Of a stretch of 64,000 bases of DNA, positions 35,354 to 44,149 are shown piece after piece. Numbering within the stretch: the first letter of the stretch is position 1; every line of letters starts with the position of its first letter. This stretch comes from Marinoscillum luteum. GTDB taxonomy: Bacteria > Bacteroidota > Bacteroidia > Cytophagales > Cyclobacteriaceae. The notes under the pieces are model-generated. The model was given only the letters and a program-made list of their open reading frames with translations, had not been told where the DNA came from and made no database searches. A program made the position numbers and the translations under genes. Location: assembly GCF_044005705.1 (NCBI RefSeq), contig NZ_JBIPKE010000019.1, forward strand, positions 186,001 through 250,000, read 5' to 3'.

Positions 35354-35387
35354 CAAAAATAAGAAATTTTGTTATGCATGCATAACA
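35354..35387 (-). promoter_or_regulatory. Acyl-CoA dehydrogenase promoter with palindromic operator
   Basis: The minus strand has TATTTTTG at 35361-35354, a perfect -7 element, 52 bases before the start codon. Immediately upstream, 35370-35387 is a perfect 18-base palindrome, TGTTATGCATGCATAACA, covering the -33 region. Size and placement fit a TetR-type repressor operator. Confidence 0.65.
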
Positions 35388-35396
35388 TTTGGAATC

Positions 35397-35426
35397 AAAA
35401 AAAGCCTCTGTAAATGAGGCTTTTTT
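35397..35426. terminator. Rho-independent terminator of the metallopeptidase gene
   Basis: AAAAAAGCCTC, seven-base loop, GAGGCTTTTTT. U tracts are present in both directions; in context it ends minus-strand transcription from the zinc metallopeptidase gene (stop at 35449) before the next promoter. Confidence 0.88.
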
Positions 35427-35448
35427 GCAAATTTTATTCTGTTGTCAG

Positions 35449-36144
35449 TTAATCTCTACTGCCACCTAAGTAGATCATTACCCAGTAGAGCAAAGTGGCC
35501 AGTGCTGAAAGTGCCGCGATCACATAGGTTTTTGCTGCTGTGTCCAGTGCGTCTTTGGCCATTTTGTGCTCACCTGTATTCACGATGTTCCGATCCTGAA
35601 TCCAGGCCAGGGCACGTTTACTCGCATCAAATTCCACTGGCAGGGTGATGAAGGCGAAAAGGGTAAACACCCCATAACAGGCTATAATCACCAGAATGGC
35701 CAGATTGAAAGGAATGATGGATGGCAAAAGGAATGCACCAAAGAACATCATCATGAAGACCACATTGATGATCTGTCCACTGATGTTTTGAATGGGCACC
35801 ATTGCCGACCTGAACTCCAAAAAGCTATAAGCTGTGGCATGCTGCACAGCGTGTCCACACTCGTGAGAAGCCACGGCAGCCGCAGCAGCTGACCTGCCGC
35901 TGTAAACGTCCGGGCTCAGGTTTACCGTCTTGTTGGTCGGGTTATAATGATCCGTGAGTTGTCCCTGGACAGACATCACTTTCACATCGTGAATCCCGTG
36001 ATCCGCCAGCATCAGCTCAGCAATTTCACGACCCGTGAGTCCCGTGGACAGCGGAATCTTAGAGTACTTCTTAAACTTATTCTTCAGCCGGGTACTTACC
36101 ACCAGGCTGGCAATCATAAATCCGATAATGATAATAAATAACAT
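35449..36144 (-). CDS. Membrane zinc metallopeptidase (YugP/Zn_peptidase_2 family)
   Basis: 231 residues. N-terminal helix, then the basic segment and VASHECGHAVQHATAYSFLEFR, a HExGH zinc motif, followed by two to three further membrane helices (IINVVFMMMFFGAFLLPSI; LAILVIIACYGVFTLFAFITLP) and VEFDASKRALAW, which supplies the third ligand region. Active site expected at the cytoplasmic membrane. Physiological substrate unknown. Six bases downstream of the rfaE2 gene, so co-transcribed. Confidence 0.88.
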   Translation of the reverse strand: MLFIIIIGFMIASLVVSTRLKNKFKKYSKIPLSTGLTGREIAELMLADHGIHDVKVMSVQGQLTDHYNPTNKTVNLSPDVYSGRSAAAAAVASHECGHAVQHATAYSFLEFRSAMVPIQNISGQIINVVFMMMFFGAFLLPSIIPFNLAILVIIACYGVFTLFAFITLPVEFDASKRALAWIQDRNIVNTGEHKMAKDALDTAAKTYVIAALSALATLLYWVMIYLGGSRD

Positions 36145-36150
36145 CTTCTT

Positions 36151-36639
36151 CTATTCGTTTATACGCTTTATTTGTTCAATTATGCTCGTGGTAGAAAAGC
36201 CTTTCGTTAATTCAATCAGCTCCACTCTACCTCCTGTTCTCAATACGATATCTGACCCTGCGATGTTGCCTGTCTGATAGTCACTGCCCTTCACCAGAAC
36301 GTCTGGTAGTACCTCGCCGATCAGGGAGGCCGGCGTATCTTCATCAAAGATCACCACTGCATCCACAAATTCCAATGCTGCCAGCATTCTGGAGCGGATA
36401 TTTTCATTATTCAATGGTCTGTCGGGTCCCTTGATTTTTTTCACGGAGGTGTCCGAATTAAGGCCCACAATGAGCCGATCCCCAAAGCGACGAGCCTTCT
36501 CCAGGCCATCGATGTGCCCCAGGTGGAGCAGATCAAAACACCCATTAGTGAAAACTATCTGCTGCCGATCCGCACGCCACTGCTCCACAAGGGCAGACAG
36601 CTTACTTCTGCTGACGATCTTCCGTGCTGTCGCGTTCAT
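36151..36639 (-). CDS. rfaE2: D-glycero-beta-D-manno-heptose 1-phosphate adenylyltransferase
   Basis: 162 residues, a stand-alone HldE C-terminal domain. The cytidylyltransferase fold shows VFTNGCFDLLHLGHIDGLEKA (HxGH), GLNSDTSVKKIKGPDRPLN and VKGSDYQ. It makes ADP-heptose for lipopolysaccharide; some relatives have other substrates. Its first 38 bases overlap the 3' end of the upstream flippase-like gene, so the two are coupled. Confidence 0.88.
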   Translation of the reverse strand: MNATARKIVSRSKLSALVEQWRADRQQIVFTNGCFDLLHLGHIDGLEKARRFGDRLIVGLNSDTSVKKIKGPDRPLNNENIRSRMLAALEFVDAVVIFDEDTPASLIGEVLPDVLVKGSDYQTGNIAGSDIVLRTGGRVELIELTKGFSTTSIIEQIKRINE

Positions 36640-37606
36640 GGCTCTTTTTGATAAAAACCGATACCAGAAGGGCTATACCACCAAAAATGGCGATCGCTAC
36701 GATCTGCGAAGTATGCAGGAGCGTAGCCAGAAAAACCCCAGTAGTCTTTTCTACAGAATACAGCACCAGCATGGCACTGATGAAGGCGTGATAGGTACCA
36801 ATACCGCCCTGCACCGGCACTGCCAGCGCGATACCCCCTGTCACCAAAAGCATAATCCCGGCTACCCAGGATAAGTGGGCCGTTTCAGGAATGGAAAACA
36901 CGATGATATAGGACATGAAGTAATAAGTGACCCAAAGGACAATGGTCGATAGCGCAAAACCCCATCTGTTTTTCACATCTTTCAGGGAAAGAATGCCCCG
37001 GATCAGGTCATTGATAAAGGAACGGACCTTTTCATTTTTTACATACAGCACATAGCCCAGTATGAACACCAAAGCTCCTCCAATGACGATTATCATCCCC
37101 GCCTTCCACATTAATCCCTCTACGTCCTGAAGTCCGGAAAAAATGTGTGTAAGAAACTCGATGAGCCGATCGTACTCCAGTACGAGTGCCAGTAAAATCA
37201 ATGCGATCAACGTGAACAGGTCGATGATCCGCTCTGTAATCACCGTACCCAGCGAGGTGGATACAGGCACATCATCGCTCCGCTTCATCATTCCACAGCG
37301 GGTCACTTCACCCAGTCTGGGAAAAGCCAGATTGGCGAGATAGCCCACCAACACTGCCAGATTCGTTTTATGGACATTTAGATTGGGGTATCCCAAAGGT
37401 TTTAGGAGGATATTCCATCTATAAGCTCTGGCATAATAGGCCACCAGAGAGAGCAGAATGGAGATGATCACCCAGGTGTAATTGACCTGCTTTGATTTCT
37501 CTATGAATTCGGAGAAATCTACATTTCTGAACGCCAGATAAAGTAGCGCCAGTGCCAGCCCCAATGAAAATGTATACTTGAATACCGAAGTGGCTTTTTT
37601 AATCAT
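36602..37606 (-). CDS. Lysylphosphatidylglycerol synthase TM-region / UPF0104 family protein
   Basis: 334 residues with about eight membrane helices (VIISILLSLVAYYARAYRW, LAVLVGYLANLAFPRLGEVTRCG, GMIIVIGGALVFILGYVLYV). The motif FPRLGEVTRC and the late GGIALAVPVQGGIGTYHAF are typical of the MprF-like flippase domain. Without the synthase domain, such proteins probably translocate a lipid-linked molecule. The overlap with rfaE2 hints at an envelope role. It lies 12 bases after panD. Confidence 0.85.
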   Translation of the reverse strand: MIKKATSVFKYTFSLGLALALLYLAFRNVDFSEFIEKSKQVNYTWVIISILLSLVAYYARAYRWNILLKPLGYPNLNVHKTNLAVLVGYLANLAFPRLGEVTRCGMMKRSDDVPVSTSLGTVITERIIDLFTLIALILLALVLEYDRLIEFLTHIFSGLQDVEGLMWKAGMIIVIGGALVFILGYVLYVKNEKVRSFINDLIRGILSLKDVKNRWGFALSTIVLWVTYYFMSYIIVFSIPETAHLSWVAGIMLLVTGGIALAVPVQGGIGTYHAFISAMLVLYSVEKTTGVFLATLLHTSQIVAIAIFGGIALLVSVFIKKSHERDSTEDRQQK

Positions 37607-37618
37607 TCAACAGCGCTT

Positions 37619-37969
37619 TCAGCTTGTGAGTCTGTTTTTTTCGTCCGGGAAAATGACGACCGGTGTATGCGCTTTAGCTTTTTCCTTTTCCACTGAGCAG
37701 TATGAAATGATGATGACAATGTCCCCTACCTGAGCTTTGCGGGCGGCGGGACCGTTCAGGCAAATTTGGCCGCTGCCACGCTCCCCCTTTATCACATAGG
37801 TCTCCAATCGTTCTCCATTGTTGATGTTCACGATTTGCACCTTCTCGTTCTCCACCAGATCAGCGGCATCCATGAGGTCCTCATCTATGGTAATAGAGCC
37901 AACATAATGGAGTTCAGCCTGGGTGATTTTCACCCTGTGTATCTTGGATTTTAATACTTCTATTGTCAT
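37619..37969 (-). CDS. panD: Aspartate 1-decarboxylase
   Basis: 116 residues from the ATG at 37969. Makes beta-alanine from aspartate for pantothenate. The proenzyme cleavage site G24-S25 is present (ELHYVGSITIDEDLMDAADL), S25 becoming the pyruvoyl cofactor; ETYVIKGERGSGQICLNGPAA is also canonical. Directly after panC (7-base gap). Confidence 0.95.
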   Translation of the reverse strand: MTIEVLKSKIHRVKITQAELHYVGSITIDEDLMDAADLVENEKVQIVNINNGERLETYVIKGERGSGQICLNGPAARKAQVGDIVIIISYCSVEKEKAKAHTPVVIFPDEKNRLTS

Positions 37970-37976
37970 CTCAGCT

Positions 37977-38825
37977 TCAATCTTGCCGCAAATATAGGTT
38001 ATCAATTAATCTTATGCCTTCTACGTAGCCAGCAACACATAACGCCACCGGCTGAGAATGGTTTTCAGTGATCTCCGAAAGGTCATCGGGATCTACGAGC
38101 TCTACGTATTCGGCTTCCAAACCCTTTTGTCCCTTATAGAAATCATTTATGGCCGTTTTAGTTTCATTTGGAGATCTCCCCTGCTCCCAAAGGCTCTTGC
38201 CCATCACCAAACCTTCGTGGAGTTTGCTGGCAATTTCCAACCCCTGAGGGGTGAGTCGTTTGTTTCGGGAAGACATGGCCAGGCCGGATGGCTCCCGAAC
38301 TATGGGCAGACCAATGACCTCCACAGGGAAAGACAAATCCGCCACCATTCTTCTGATGAGCAAAAACTGCTGCAAGTCCTTCAGTCCGAAGTAGGCACGG
38401 TGGGCATTGGTATGGTGAAAAAGCTTGGATACGACCACTCCCACTCCTGAAAAATGTCCGGGGCGAAAGGCGCCTTCCATTACATGGGCCATTCGGCCAA
38501 AATCTACCTGCACCTCAGGGGAAGTGGGATACATGTGCTCCACCTCCGGGGTGTAGACCAGGTCCACACCCAGTTTTTCAAGCTGCCCCAGATCGTCAGT
38601 GAGGGTTCGGGGATAATTGGTAAGATCCTGAGAATTGTTAAACTGAAGGGGGTTGACAAATATGCTCACCACCAAAAAATCATTGGCCGCTCTGGCCTGC
38701 CGAACCAGTGAGAAATGACCCTGATGGAGTGCCCCCATGGTGGGAACCAAACCGATTTTTTTACCGTTGGATTTTAAATCTTCCGTGTATCTAAAAATGT
38801 CATTGGGGTGCTTAATGACCTCCAT
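37977..38825 (-). CDS. panC: Pantothenate synthetase
   Basis: 282 residues from the ATG at 38825; the TTG one codon earlier is not preferred. Joins pantoate and beta-alanine with ATP. Seen: GLVPTMGALHQGHFSLVRQA (nucleotide-binding HxGH), SIFVNPLQFNNSQDLTNYPRT, FRPGHFSGVGVVVSKLF, FGLKDLQQFLLIRRM and SSRNKRLTPQG. First gene of panC-panD, from a promoter that overlaps the divergent one. Confidence 0.96.
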   Translation of the reverse strand: MEVIKHPNDIFRYTEDLKSNGKKIGLVPTMGALHQGHFSLVRQARAANDFLVVSIFVNPLQFNNSQDLTNYPRTLTDDLGQLEKLGVDLVYTPEVEHMYPTSPEVQVDFGRMAHVMEGAFRPGHFSGVGVVVSKLFHHTNAHRAYFGLKDLQQFLLIRRMVADLSFPVEVIGLPIVREPSGLAMSSRNKRLTPQGLEIASKLHEGLVMGKSLWEQGRSPNETKTAINDFYKGQKGLEAEYVELVDPDDLSEITENHSQPVALCVAGYVEGIRLIDNLYLRQD

Positions 38826-38863
38826 CAAACCAAGAATTAATGTTGCCTAACTTATTGAAAACG

Positions 38864-38894
38864 TTGATAATATGGCAAATTTATGGTAATTTTG
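38864..38894. promoter_or_regulatory. Overlapping divergent promoters of panC and the starch-synthase-like gene
   Basis: Plus strand: TTG at 38864-38866, 20-base spacer, TAATTTTG at 38887-38894, a near-ideal -33/-7 pair, 40 bases before the ATG at 38934. Minus strand: TAAATTTG at 38883-38876, a perfect -7 for panC. The two polymerase sites overlap, so they probably exclude each other. Confidence 0.65.
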
Positions 38895-38933
38895 AGGTCA
38901 TTTTAGATAATCCTCAATAAAATAGCACATCGT

Positions 38934-39743
38934 ATGTCGAATTTAAGAATCCTTTATGTGGCAAGTGAAATTAATCCTTTCCTGAAAACTACAGAAGTTG
39001 CTGATTTTGTCAGAAGACTTCCGCAGGCTATGCAGGAAAGGGGTATGGAGATCAGGATTTTAGTTCCAAGATTCGGATTAATCAATGAGCGGAAAAACAG
39101 GCTTCATGAAGTGGTAAGGCTCTCTGGCATCAACATCTCTGTGGGTGATGAAGAAAAGCCTCTGATCATCAAGGTAGCATCGATTCCAAATGCCAAGTTA
39201 CAGGTTTACTTCATTGATAATGAAGATTACTTTCACAGAAAATCAGTCTTCTTCGACAAGGAGGATAATTTCTATGAAGACAATGATGAGCGCGCAATAT
39301 TTTTCTGTAAAGGCGTTTTAGAGACAGTGAAAAAACTGGGCTGGTCACCGGACATTATTCATTGCAATGACTGGATGACAAGTTTGATCCCACTTTACGT
39401 AAAAACCACCTACAAGAACGATCCTATTTTTAAAGAATCTAAAACGGTCTTTACTATCTATGATAACAATTTCAGTCATAAATTTGGGGCTGATCTGCTG
39501 GAGAAGGTGAAGATGATCGACATAGACGACAGCATGCTGGGACCACTCAAAACAGCCGATTATGAAGGTTTTGTGAAAATGGGCGTGGAATATGCAGATG
39601 CCGTGAACATAGCCAATCAGGAAACCACAGAAAGTTTCAAGAAGCTGATGAACGATCTGGCAGACAAAAGAATTGATACCATTGAGAAGGATGAAAATTT
39701 CGAAGATTCTTACTTTAACTTATACAATGAACTTGTTGGATAA
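38934..39743 (+). CDS. Starch/glycogen-synthase N-terminal-domain protein (half GT5)
   Basis: 269 residues. The sequence follows the GT5 N-terminal Rossmann domain: LRILYVASEINPFLKTTEVADFVRRLPQAM, RILVPRFGLINERKN, IIHCNDWMTSLIPLYVKTTY and TVFTIYDNNFSHKF. It then ends without the C-terminal GT-B half that binds ADP-glucose, so it is unlikely to be a complete glycosyltransferase. Stand-alone proteins of this kind are common in Bacteroidota. The last 17 bases overlap the DUF4270 gene. Confidence 0.8.
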   Translation: MSNLRILYVASEINPFLKTTEVADFVRRLPQAMQERGMEIRILVPRFGLINERKNRLHEVVRLSGINISVGDEEKPLIIKVASIPNAKLQVYFIDNEDYFHRKSVFFDKEDNFYEDNDERAIFFCKGVLETVKKLGWSPDIIHCNDWMTSLIPLYVKTTYKNDPIFKESKTVFTIYDNNFSHKFGADLLEKVKMIDIDDSMLGPLKTADYEGFVKMGVEYADAVNIANQETTESFKKLMNDLADKRIDTIEKDENFEDSYFNLYNELVG

Positions 39744-41076
39744 ACTAACATACTGGATTACATCGGGACTGGCCATTGTGCTGGTCCCGTTTTTTTTTGC
39801 CTGTGATGACCCCAGTAGGCTGGGATTGGAGTTAGAATCTGAGGACAATCCGATTGTTACTCAAAAAATGGAATTCGTTCTTCCTGCTTCCACCATTTAC
39901 ATAGACAGTCTTCGGACCGATCAGTTTACGCACAGTATCTTCGGACAGTATGAAGACTCCATTGCCGGCAAGGCCACGGTGGTTTCTTACAACCAGTACA
40001 ATATTTATGGGGGTGTGCTCCCTGGAGGAGATTCTCTGGAATATGTATCCACCATCCTCTCCTTAAAGGTGGCCGGACAGCGTGCGCAGCGTGGACTGGC
40101 AGGTGAGCAGATCATCATTCATGAAGTGAATGACACCCTGTATAATCAGCCTGTATATCTGGCTGACCGAAAGCTGGATCATCGGCCTGAAACCATCGCT
40201 GATTATACCTTTGACTACAATCCGTTGACGGATTCCATTATTCAGATCCCGCTCACGGACACCTTCGGGCAGTTTCTTTACAAAAGGCTGGAGAAAGCTA
40301 CCCTGGGTGGTGTCAATCAGGACTCTCTGCTACTGGGGATGTATCACTACCCGCCGCTGGCATTGATCCCAGGTGCAGGTAATAAGGGCCTGTTTTCATT
40401 TGACCTAAAGGACGATACTACCAGGATCTATGTAAACATGAAAAATGCTGCAGGAAAGCTCTACCATTTTTCGTTTGATTTTTCAGATGCACACTATTCA
40501 CAAATAGACAGAGACCGAAGCTCCGGTAAGTTTAGCGATATTGTCTCCGAATATGAGGAAAGCAACGCCATCACGGGCAGAACTCATCTGGATATGGTGA
40601 ATGGGATCCATACCAAACTTGACCTGAGTCCCTACTTAGATTTTGTGAAAAGTCACGAAGACTTCATCATCAACAGAGCCACCATTAGCATGGAAGTGGT
40701 TCCCCAGGATGAATTTTCCTACATAGAAACGGTACCTTTTATTCGGAACTACTTTATCAAAAGTAATGGCAAGATCAATGGATCGGGTGTCAGCAGAGGA
40801 GATGGCTTTAACAATGCGATCCTGACAGAAGCTGATTATGCCTCTTCTGGCAACTCCACCAACATCCTGACGATGGCTTACAACAAAGATAACTCCGAGT
40901 ACCTGGCCAACGTGACGCTGTTTACCCAGGTACTGGCAGATGACTATACCCTTAGCGACGAGTTTTTAACAGAGCACCTGGTCATCACCAGCCCGGAAAC
41001 GATCAGCCTGGGTCAGACCTCATTTAATAAGTCAGGCATGAAACTGACCATTTTCTACACCACGTTAAAAGACTAA
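39727..41076 (+). CDS. DUF4270 family lipoprotein
   Basis: 449 residues from the ATG at 39727, just inside the end of the previous gene. The signal peptide ends in a lipobox-like FFFACDD. The start of the mature protein (PSRLGLELESEDN) and the rest (TDQFTHSIFGQYEDSIAGK, LLGMYHYPPLALIPGAGNKGLFSFDL) fit DUF4270, a Bacteroidota surface or outer-membrane lipoprotein family of unknown function. Ends 7 bases before glmS. Confidence 0.82.
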   Translation: MNLLDKLTYWITSGLAIVLVPFFFACDDPSRLGLELESEDNPIVTQKMEFVLPASTIYIDSLRTDQFTHSIFGQYEDSIAGKATVVSYNQYNIYGGVLPGGDSLEYVSTILSLKVAGQRAQRGLAGEQIIIHEVNDTLYNQPVYLADRKLDHRPETIADYTFDYNPLTDSIIQIPLTDTFGQFLYKRLEKATLGGVNQDSLLLGMYHYPPLALIPGAGNKGLFSFDLKDDTTRIYVNMKNAAGKLYHFSFDFSDAHYSQIDRDRSSGKFSDIVSEYEESNAITGRTHLDMVNGIHTKLDLSPYLDFVKSHEDFIINRATISMEVVPQDEFSYIETVPFIRNYFIKSNGKINGSGVSRGDGFNNAILTEADYASSGNSTNILTMAYNKDNSEYLANVTLFTQVLADDYTLSDEFLTEHLVITSPETISLGQTSFNKSGMKLTIFYTTLKD

Positions 41077-41083
41077 AACATTC

Positions 41084-42922
41084 ATGTGCGGAATCGTAGC
41101 TTACATTGGAGATAAACCAGCTTTCCCCATCCTGATTAATGGACTGAAGAGATTAGAATACAGGGGATATGACAGTGCCGGAGTGGCACTAATGGAGGAA
41201 GGAAACCTACAAATCTACAAGAAGCAAGGCAAGGTAAAGCAGCTGGAAAATCTGACCAACGGTCACTCCTTTGACAGCACTGTGGGGATTGGCCATACCA
41301 GATGGGCCACTCATGGCGAGCCCAATGACAGAAATGCTCACCCCCATTACTCCAGTAACCACAGGCTCGCGATTATTCACAATGGGATCATTGAGAATTA
41401 TGGGGCCTTGAAAACAGAGCTGGAGGAAGAGGGATATTCTTTTGAGAGCGATACAGACACGGAAGTGTTTATCACCTTCATTGAAGACATTCAAAAAACA
41501 CTGGGTGTAAGCCTGGAAGAGGCGGTACGTGTGGCGCTTACGAAAGTGGTGGGCGCGTATGCCATCGTCATTATGTCTCAGGACGATCCGGACAAACTCA
41601 TTGCCGCCCGAAAGGGCAGCCCATTGGTCATTGGCCTGGGCAAAGGGGAGTACTATGTGGCCTCCGACGCTACCCCCATAATAGAATTCACCAATGAGGT
41701 GGTTTATCTCAATGATGAAGAAATAGCCGTCATCACGAGAGCTGGTTTTGAGATTGTGAACACAAAAGACATCCCTCAGAAACCCTACATTCATACGCTG
41801 GACCTCAAGCTGGAGGCGATAGAGAAAGGCGGATATGAGCACTTTATGCTCAAGGAAATCTTTGAGCAGCCCAGGTCCATCGCCGACTGCATGCGTGGCA
41901 GGATCAATGCCACAGAAGGCAGGCTGATGCTTGGCGGCATTAGAAACTACAGCGGTGCGCTGACGAATGCACAACGTATTGTCATTATCGCCTGTGGTAC
42001 TTCATGGCATGCCGGTCTGGTAGCCGAGTACCTTTTTGAAGATATCTGTCGCATTCCGATAGAGGTAGAGTATGCTTCCGAGTTCAGATACCGCAACCCG
42101 GTGATCAGAGAAGGAGATATTGTGATTGCTATTTCCCAGTCGGGAGAAACGGCTGATACCCTGGCGGCCATTGAGCTGGCCAAGTCTAAAGGCGCTATTG
42201 TCTTTGGTGTGGTGAATACCGTGGGGTCTTCCATCTCCCGGGCGACCCATGAAGGTGCCTACCTGCATGCTGGACCAGAGATAGGTGTGGCCTCTACCAA
42301 GGCCTTCACTGCACAGCTCACTGTGCTCACGATGATCGCCCTGAGTGTGGCACAGCAGAAGGGTACGATTTCGGATGTGAAATTCCGTGAACTGCTGGTG
42401 GAGCTGGAAAGCATTCCTAAAAAGGTTGCAAAGGCACTGGAAAGTGATGGCAAGATCAAAGAGATCTCGGCGCTTTTCAAAGACGTCCATAACTTCCTGT
42501 ACCTGGGTCGGGGCTACAATTTCCCTGTGGCGCTGGAGGGCGCGCTGAAGCTCAAGGAAATCTCCTACATCCATGCGGAAGGCTATCCAGCTGCAGAAAT
42601 GAAGCATGGTCCTATCGCGCTGATCGATGAAAACATGCCTGTGGTTTTTATTGCGACGAGAGACAGCTCCTATGACAAAATAGTGTCCAACATCCAGGAG
42701 GTAAAATCAAGGAAAGGAAAGGTGATCGCTATCGTGACAGAAGGAGATGTGCTGATCCCCAAGATGGCGGACTTCACCATAGAAGTACCAGCCACTCATG
42801 AGGCCCTGATGCCCCTGGTGTCCGTGATCCCTCTGCAGCTCTTGTCTTATCACATCGCTGTGATGCGCGGCAGCAATGTGGACCAGCCAAGAAACCTGGC
42901 TAAGAGTGTGACGGTGGAGTAG
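41084..42922 (+). CDS. glmS: Glutamine--fructose-6-phosphate aminotransferase (isomerizing)
   Basis: 612 residues. Makes glucosamine-6-phosphate for peptidoglycan and LPS. The N-terminal glutaminase has the nucleophile C2 (MCGIVAYIGD), RGYDSAGVA, GHTRWATHG and HNGIIENY; the C-terminal part holds two SIS domains (CGTSWHAGLVAEYLFE, ISQSGETADTLAAIE, GRGYNFPVALEGALKLKEISYIHAEG, MKHGPIALI) and ends in QPRNLAKSVTVE. Full length. No ribozyme-like leader is expected, since only 7 bases separate it from the DUF4270 gene. Confidence 0.97.
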   Translation: MCGIVAYIGDKPAFPILINGLKRLEYRGYDSAGVALMEEGNLQIYKKQGKVKQLENLTNGHSFDSTVGIGHTRWATHGEPNDRNAHPHYSSNHRLAIIHNGIIENYGALKTELEEEGYSFESDTDTEVFITFIEDIQKTLGVSLEEAVRVALTKVVGAYAIVIMSQDDPDKLIAARKGSPLVIGLGKGEYYVASDATPIIEFTNEVVYLNDEEIAVITRAGFEIVNTKDIPQKPYIHTLDLKLEAIEKGGYEHFMLKEIFEQPRSIADCMRGRINATEGRLMLGGIRNYSGALTNAQRIVIIACGTSWHAGLVAEYLFEDICRIPIEVEYASEFRYRNPVIREGDIVIAISQSGETADTLAAIELAKSKGAIVFGVVNTVGSSISRATHEGAYLHAGPEIGVASTKAFTAQLTVLTMIALSVAQQKGTISDVKFRELLVELESIPKKVAKALESDGKIKEISALFKDVHNFLYLGRGYNFPVALEGALKLKEISYIHAEGYPAAEMKHGPIALIDENMPVVFIATRDSSYDKIVSNIQEVKSRKGKVIAIVTEGDVLIPKMADFTIEVPATHEALMPLVSVIPLQLLSYHIAVMRGSNVDQPRNLAKSVTVE

Positions 42923-43374
42923 TTACCGTGTGTAAACCAAATGGTCGCCAGACATCAAAAAAGTTTGAGTGGCCACTCGATGTTTATTCGGATAATCACC
43001 TTCTTTCGCATTGCTGATGCTCCATTGTTTTAAGCTCACCTATTTTTTTAAATCCTGGACCGCAAGGTTCTTGTATGGGAATGGACAAACAGCACAACGG
43101 ATTGGTTGGCTATTTCGCGTCAATCATCCGATTTTCAAAGAGCAATTTTATCGGTTATATTTAAATGTATAACATCAAAAAAGCAGGGCTATGAAAACAT
43201 GGTACCTGGTGATTTCCAGATGGCAATGGGAATTGATGAAACTTCGGGGATAAGAAGGTTGATTAAAGGAGGCTGGCTTTCGATGAATGTTGTAGCACGC
43301 TCCAATCGCTGGTGATATCACATGAGTTTCAAACTACGTCGTTTGATGCTGTAAGGACAATTAAAATAGTGAAA
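42923..43374. other. Intergenic region of 452 bases after glmS
   Basis: No convincing gene. It holds a perfect 12-base palindrome, GAGTGGCCACTC (42967-42978), flanked by ACATC and GATGT. A 20-codon frame at 43191-43253, MKTWYLVISRWQWELMKLRG, lies 28 bases after a near-consensus TATATTTA (43156-43163). No strong terminator for glmS was found. Confidence 0.5.
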
Positions 43375-43992
43375 ATGGAGTGGAAGTTTAGTTTAGGACA
43401 AAGAATCAGAACGGGAGTAGCGCTATTGGTGGTGTTCCTGCTCGTATTGGCCACTAATATGATGGATAGCAACCACTTCAGGATTGTTCAAAGTAATCTT
43501 ACCACGATATACGAAGATCGATTACTCGCTAAAGACTATCTATATAAGATCTCTCGTCAGATTCAGGTAAAAAGGGAGCTTATTCAGCGTTCGGACATTG
43601 AACAATGGAGCGACTTAAACACTGCGCTCAATGACTCCATTCAGACATTGAACGATCGTTTTGCATCTACCCAACTCACTGAGAATGAAGCCTTGGTTTT
43701 TGAGTCGCTGAAGCGGAATATTCGATCTTTGAGGGAATATGAGTTGAAGCTACAAAGAAACGATCCTTTGAATACTGAGCTGACTACTTCGGGAAGTGAA
43801 CGGTACTTTACTGCTGTTTACGACGATTTGGATGCACTCTTCAAAATTCAACTTGAGGAAAGCGACAAGGTGATCAGCAATGCCAATAGAGCTATTGATA
43901 CAAGTAATCTTATCTCAAGAATTGAAATTGGTGTGTTAATCGCTATCGGACTTTTGATACAACTGTTGGTTTTCATGCGGCCGCTCAAATAA
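43375..43992 (+). CDS. Stand-alone four-helix-bundle sensory module (4HB_MCP-like)
   Basis: 205 residues from the ATG at 43375. One membrane helix (GVALLVVFLLVLATNMM), a helical extracytoplasmic region of about 145 residues (FRIVQSNLTTIYEDRLLAKDYL, KRELIQRSDIEQWSDL), a second membrane helix (IEIGVLIAIGLLIQLLVFM) and then only RPLK. This is the sensor half of a chemoreceptor with no HAMP or signalling domain. Either a partner protein takes the signal, or the gene was cut. It lies next to the cassette array. Confidence 0.75.
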   Translation: MEWKFSLGQRIRTGVALLVVFLLVLATNMMDSNHFRIVQSNLTTIYEDRLLAKDYLYKISRQIQVKRELIQRSDIEQWSDLNTALNDSIQTLNDRFASTQLTENEALVFESLKRNIRSLREYELKLQRNDPLNTELTTSGSERYFTAVYDDLDALFKIQLEESDKVISNANRAIDTSNLISRIEIGVLIAIGLLIQLLVFMRPLK

Positions 43993-44149
43993 ATTTATTT
44001 GCCCACGGTGTAATGAATAATCCTGAGTATCTGTCTTATAAAGATGTCTGGGTTTAACCAAGATCAGATGAGTTTTAGGGCATTTGATCCTTTTCAGGCA
44101 ATTCTAATTCCTGCTGATATTTAAGCTATCTTCCAGGGGTCGAATTTCC
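43993..44149. other. Non-coding stretch before the first attC remnant
   Basis: 157 bases without a reading frame or attC homology that I can see; no terminator or promoter stands out. The left boundary of the cassette region is at about 44150. Confidence 0.4.

Noticed and set aside
41077..41083. glmS ribozyme leader
   Set aside because: Only 7 bases separate glmS from the DUF4270 gene, and such ribozymes are a Firmicutes feature.
42967..42978. Palindrome GAGTGGCCACTC as glmS terminator
   Set aside because: No loop and no U tract; kept only as a note on the intergenic region.
43191..43253. 20-codon frame MKTWYLVISRWQWELMKLRG
   Set aside because: Too short to support without conservation; only a near-consensus promoter upstream.
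43106..43315. Reading frame of 69 codons after glmS
   Set aside because: TTG start, no recognisable pattern, and the next gene has a better ATG; treated as non-coding.
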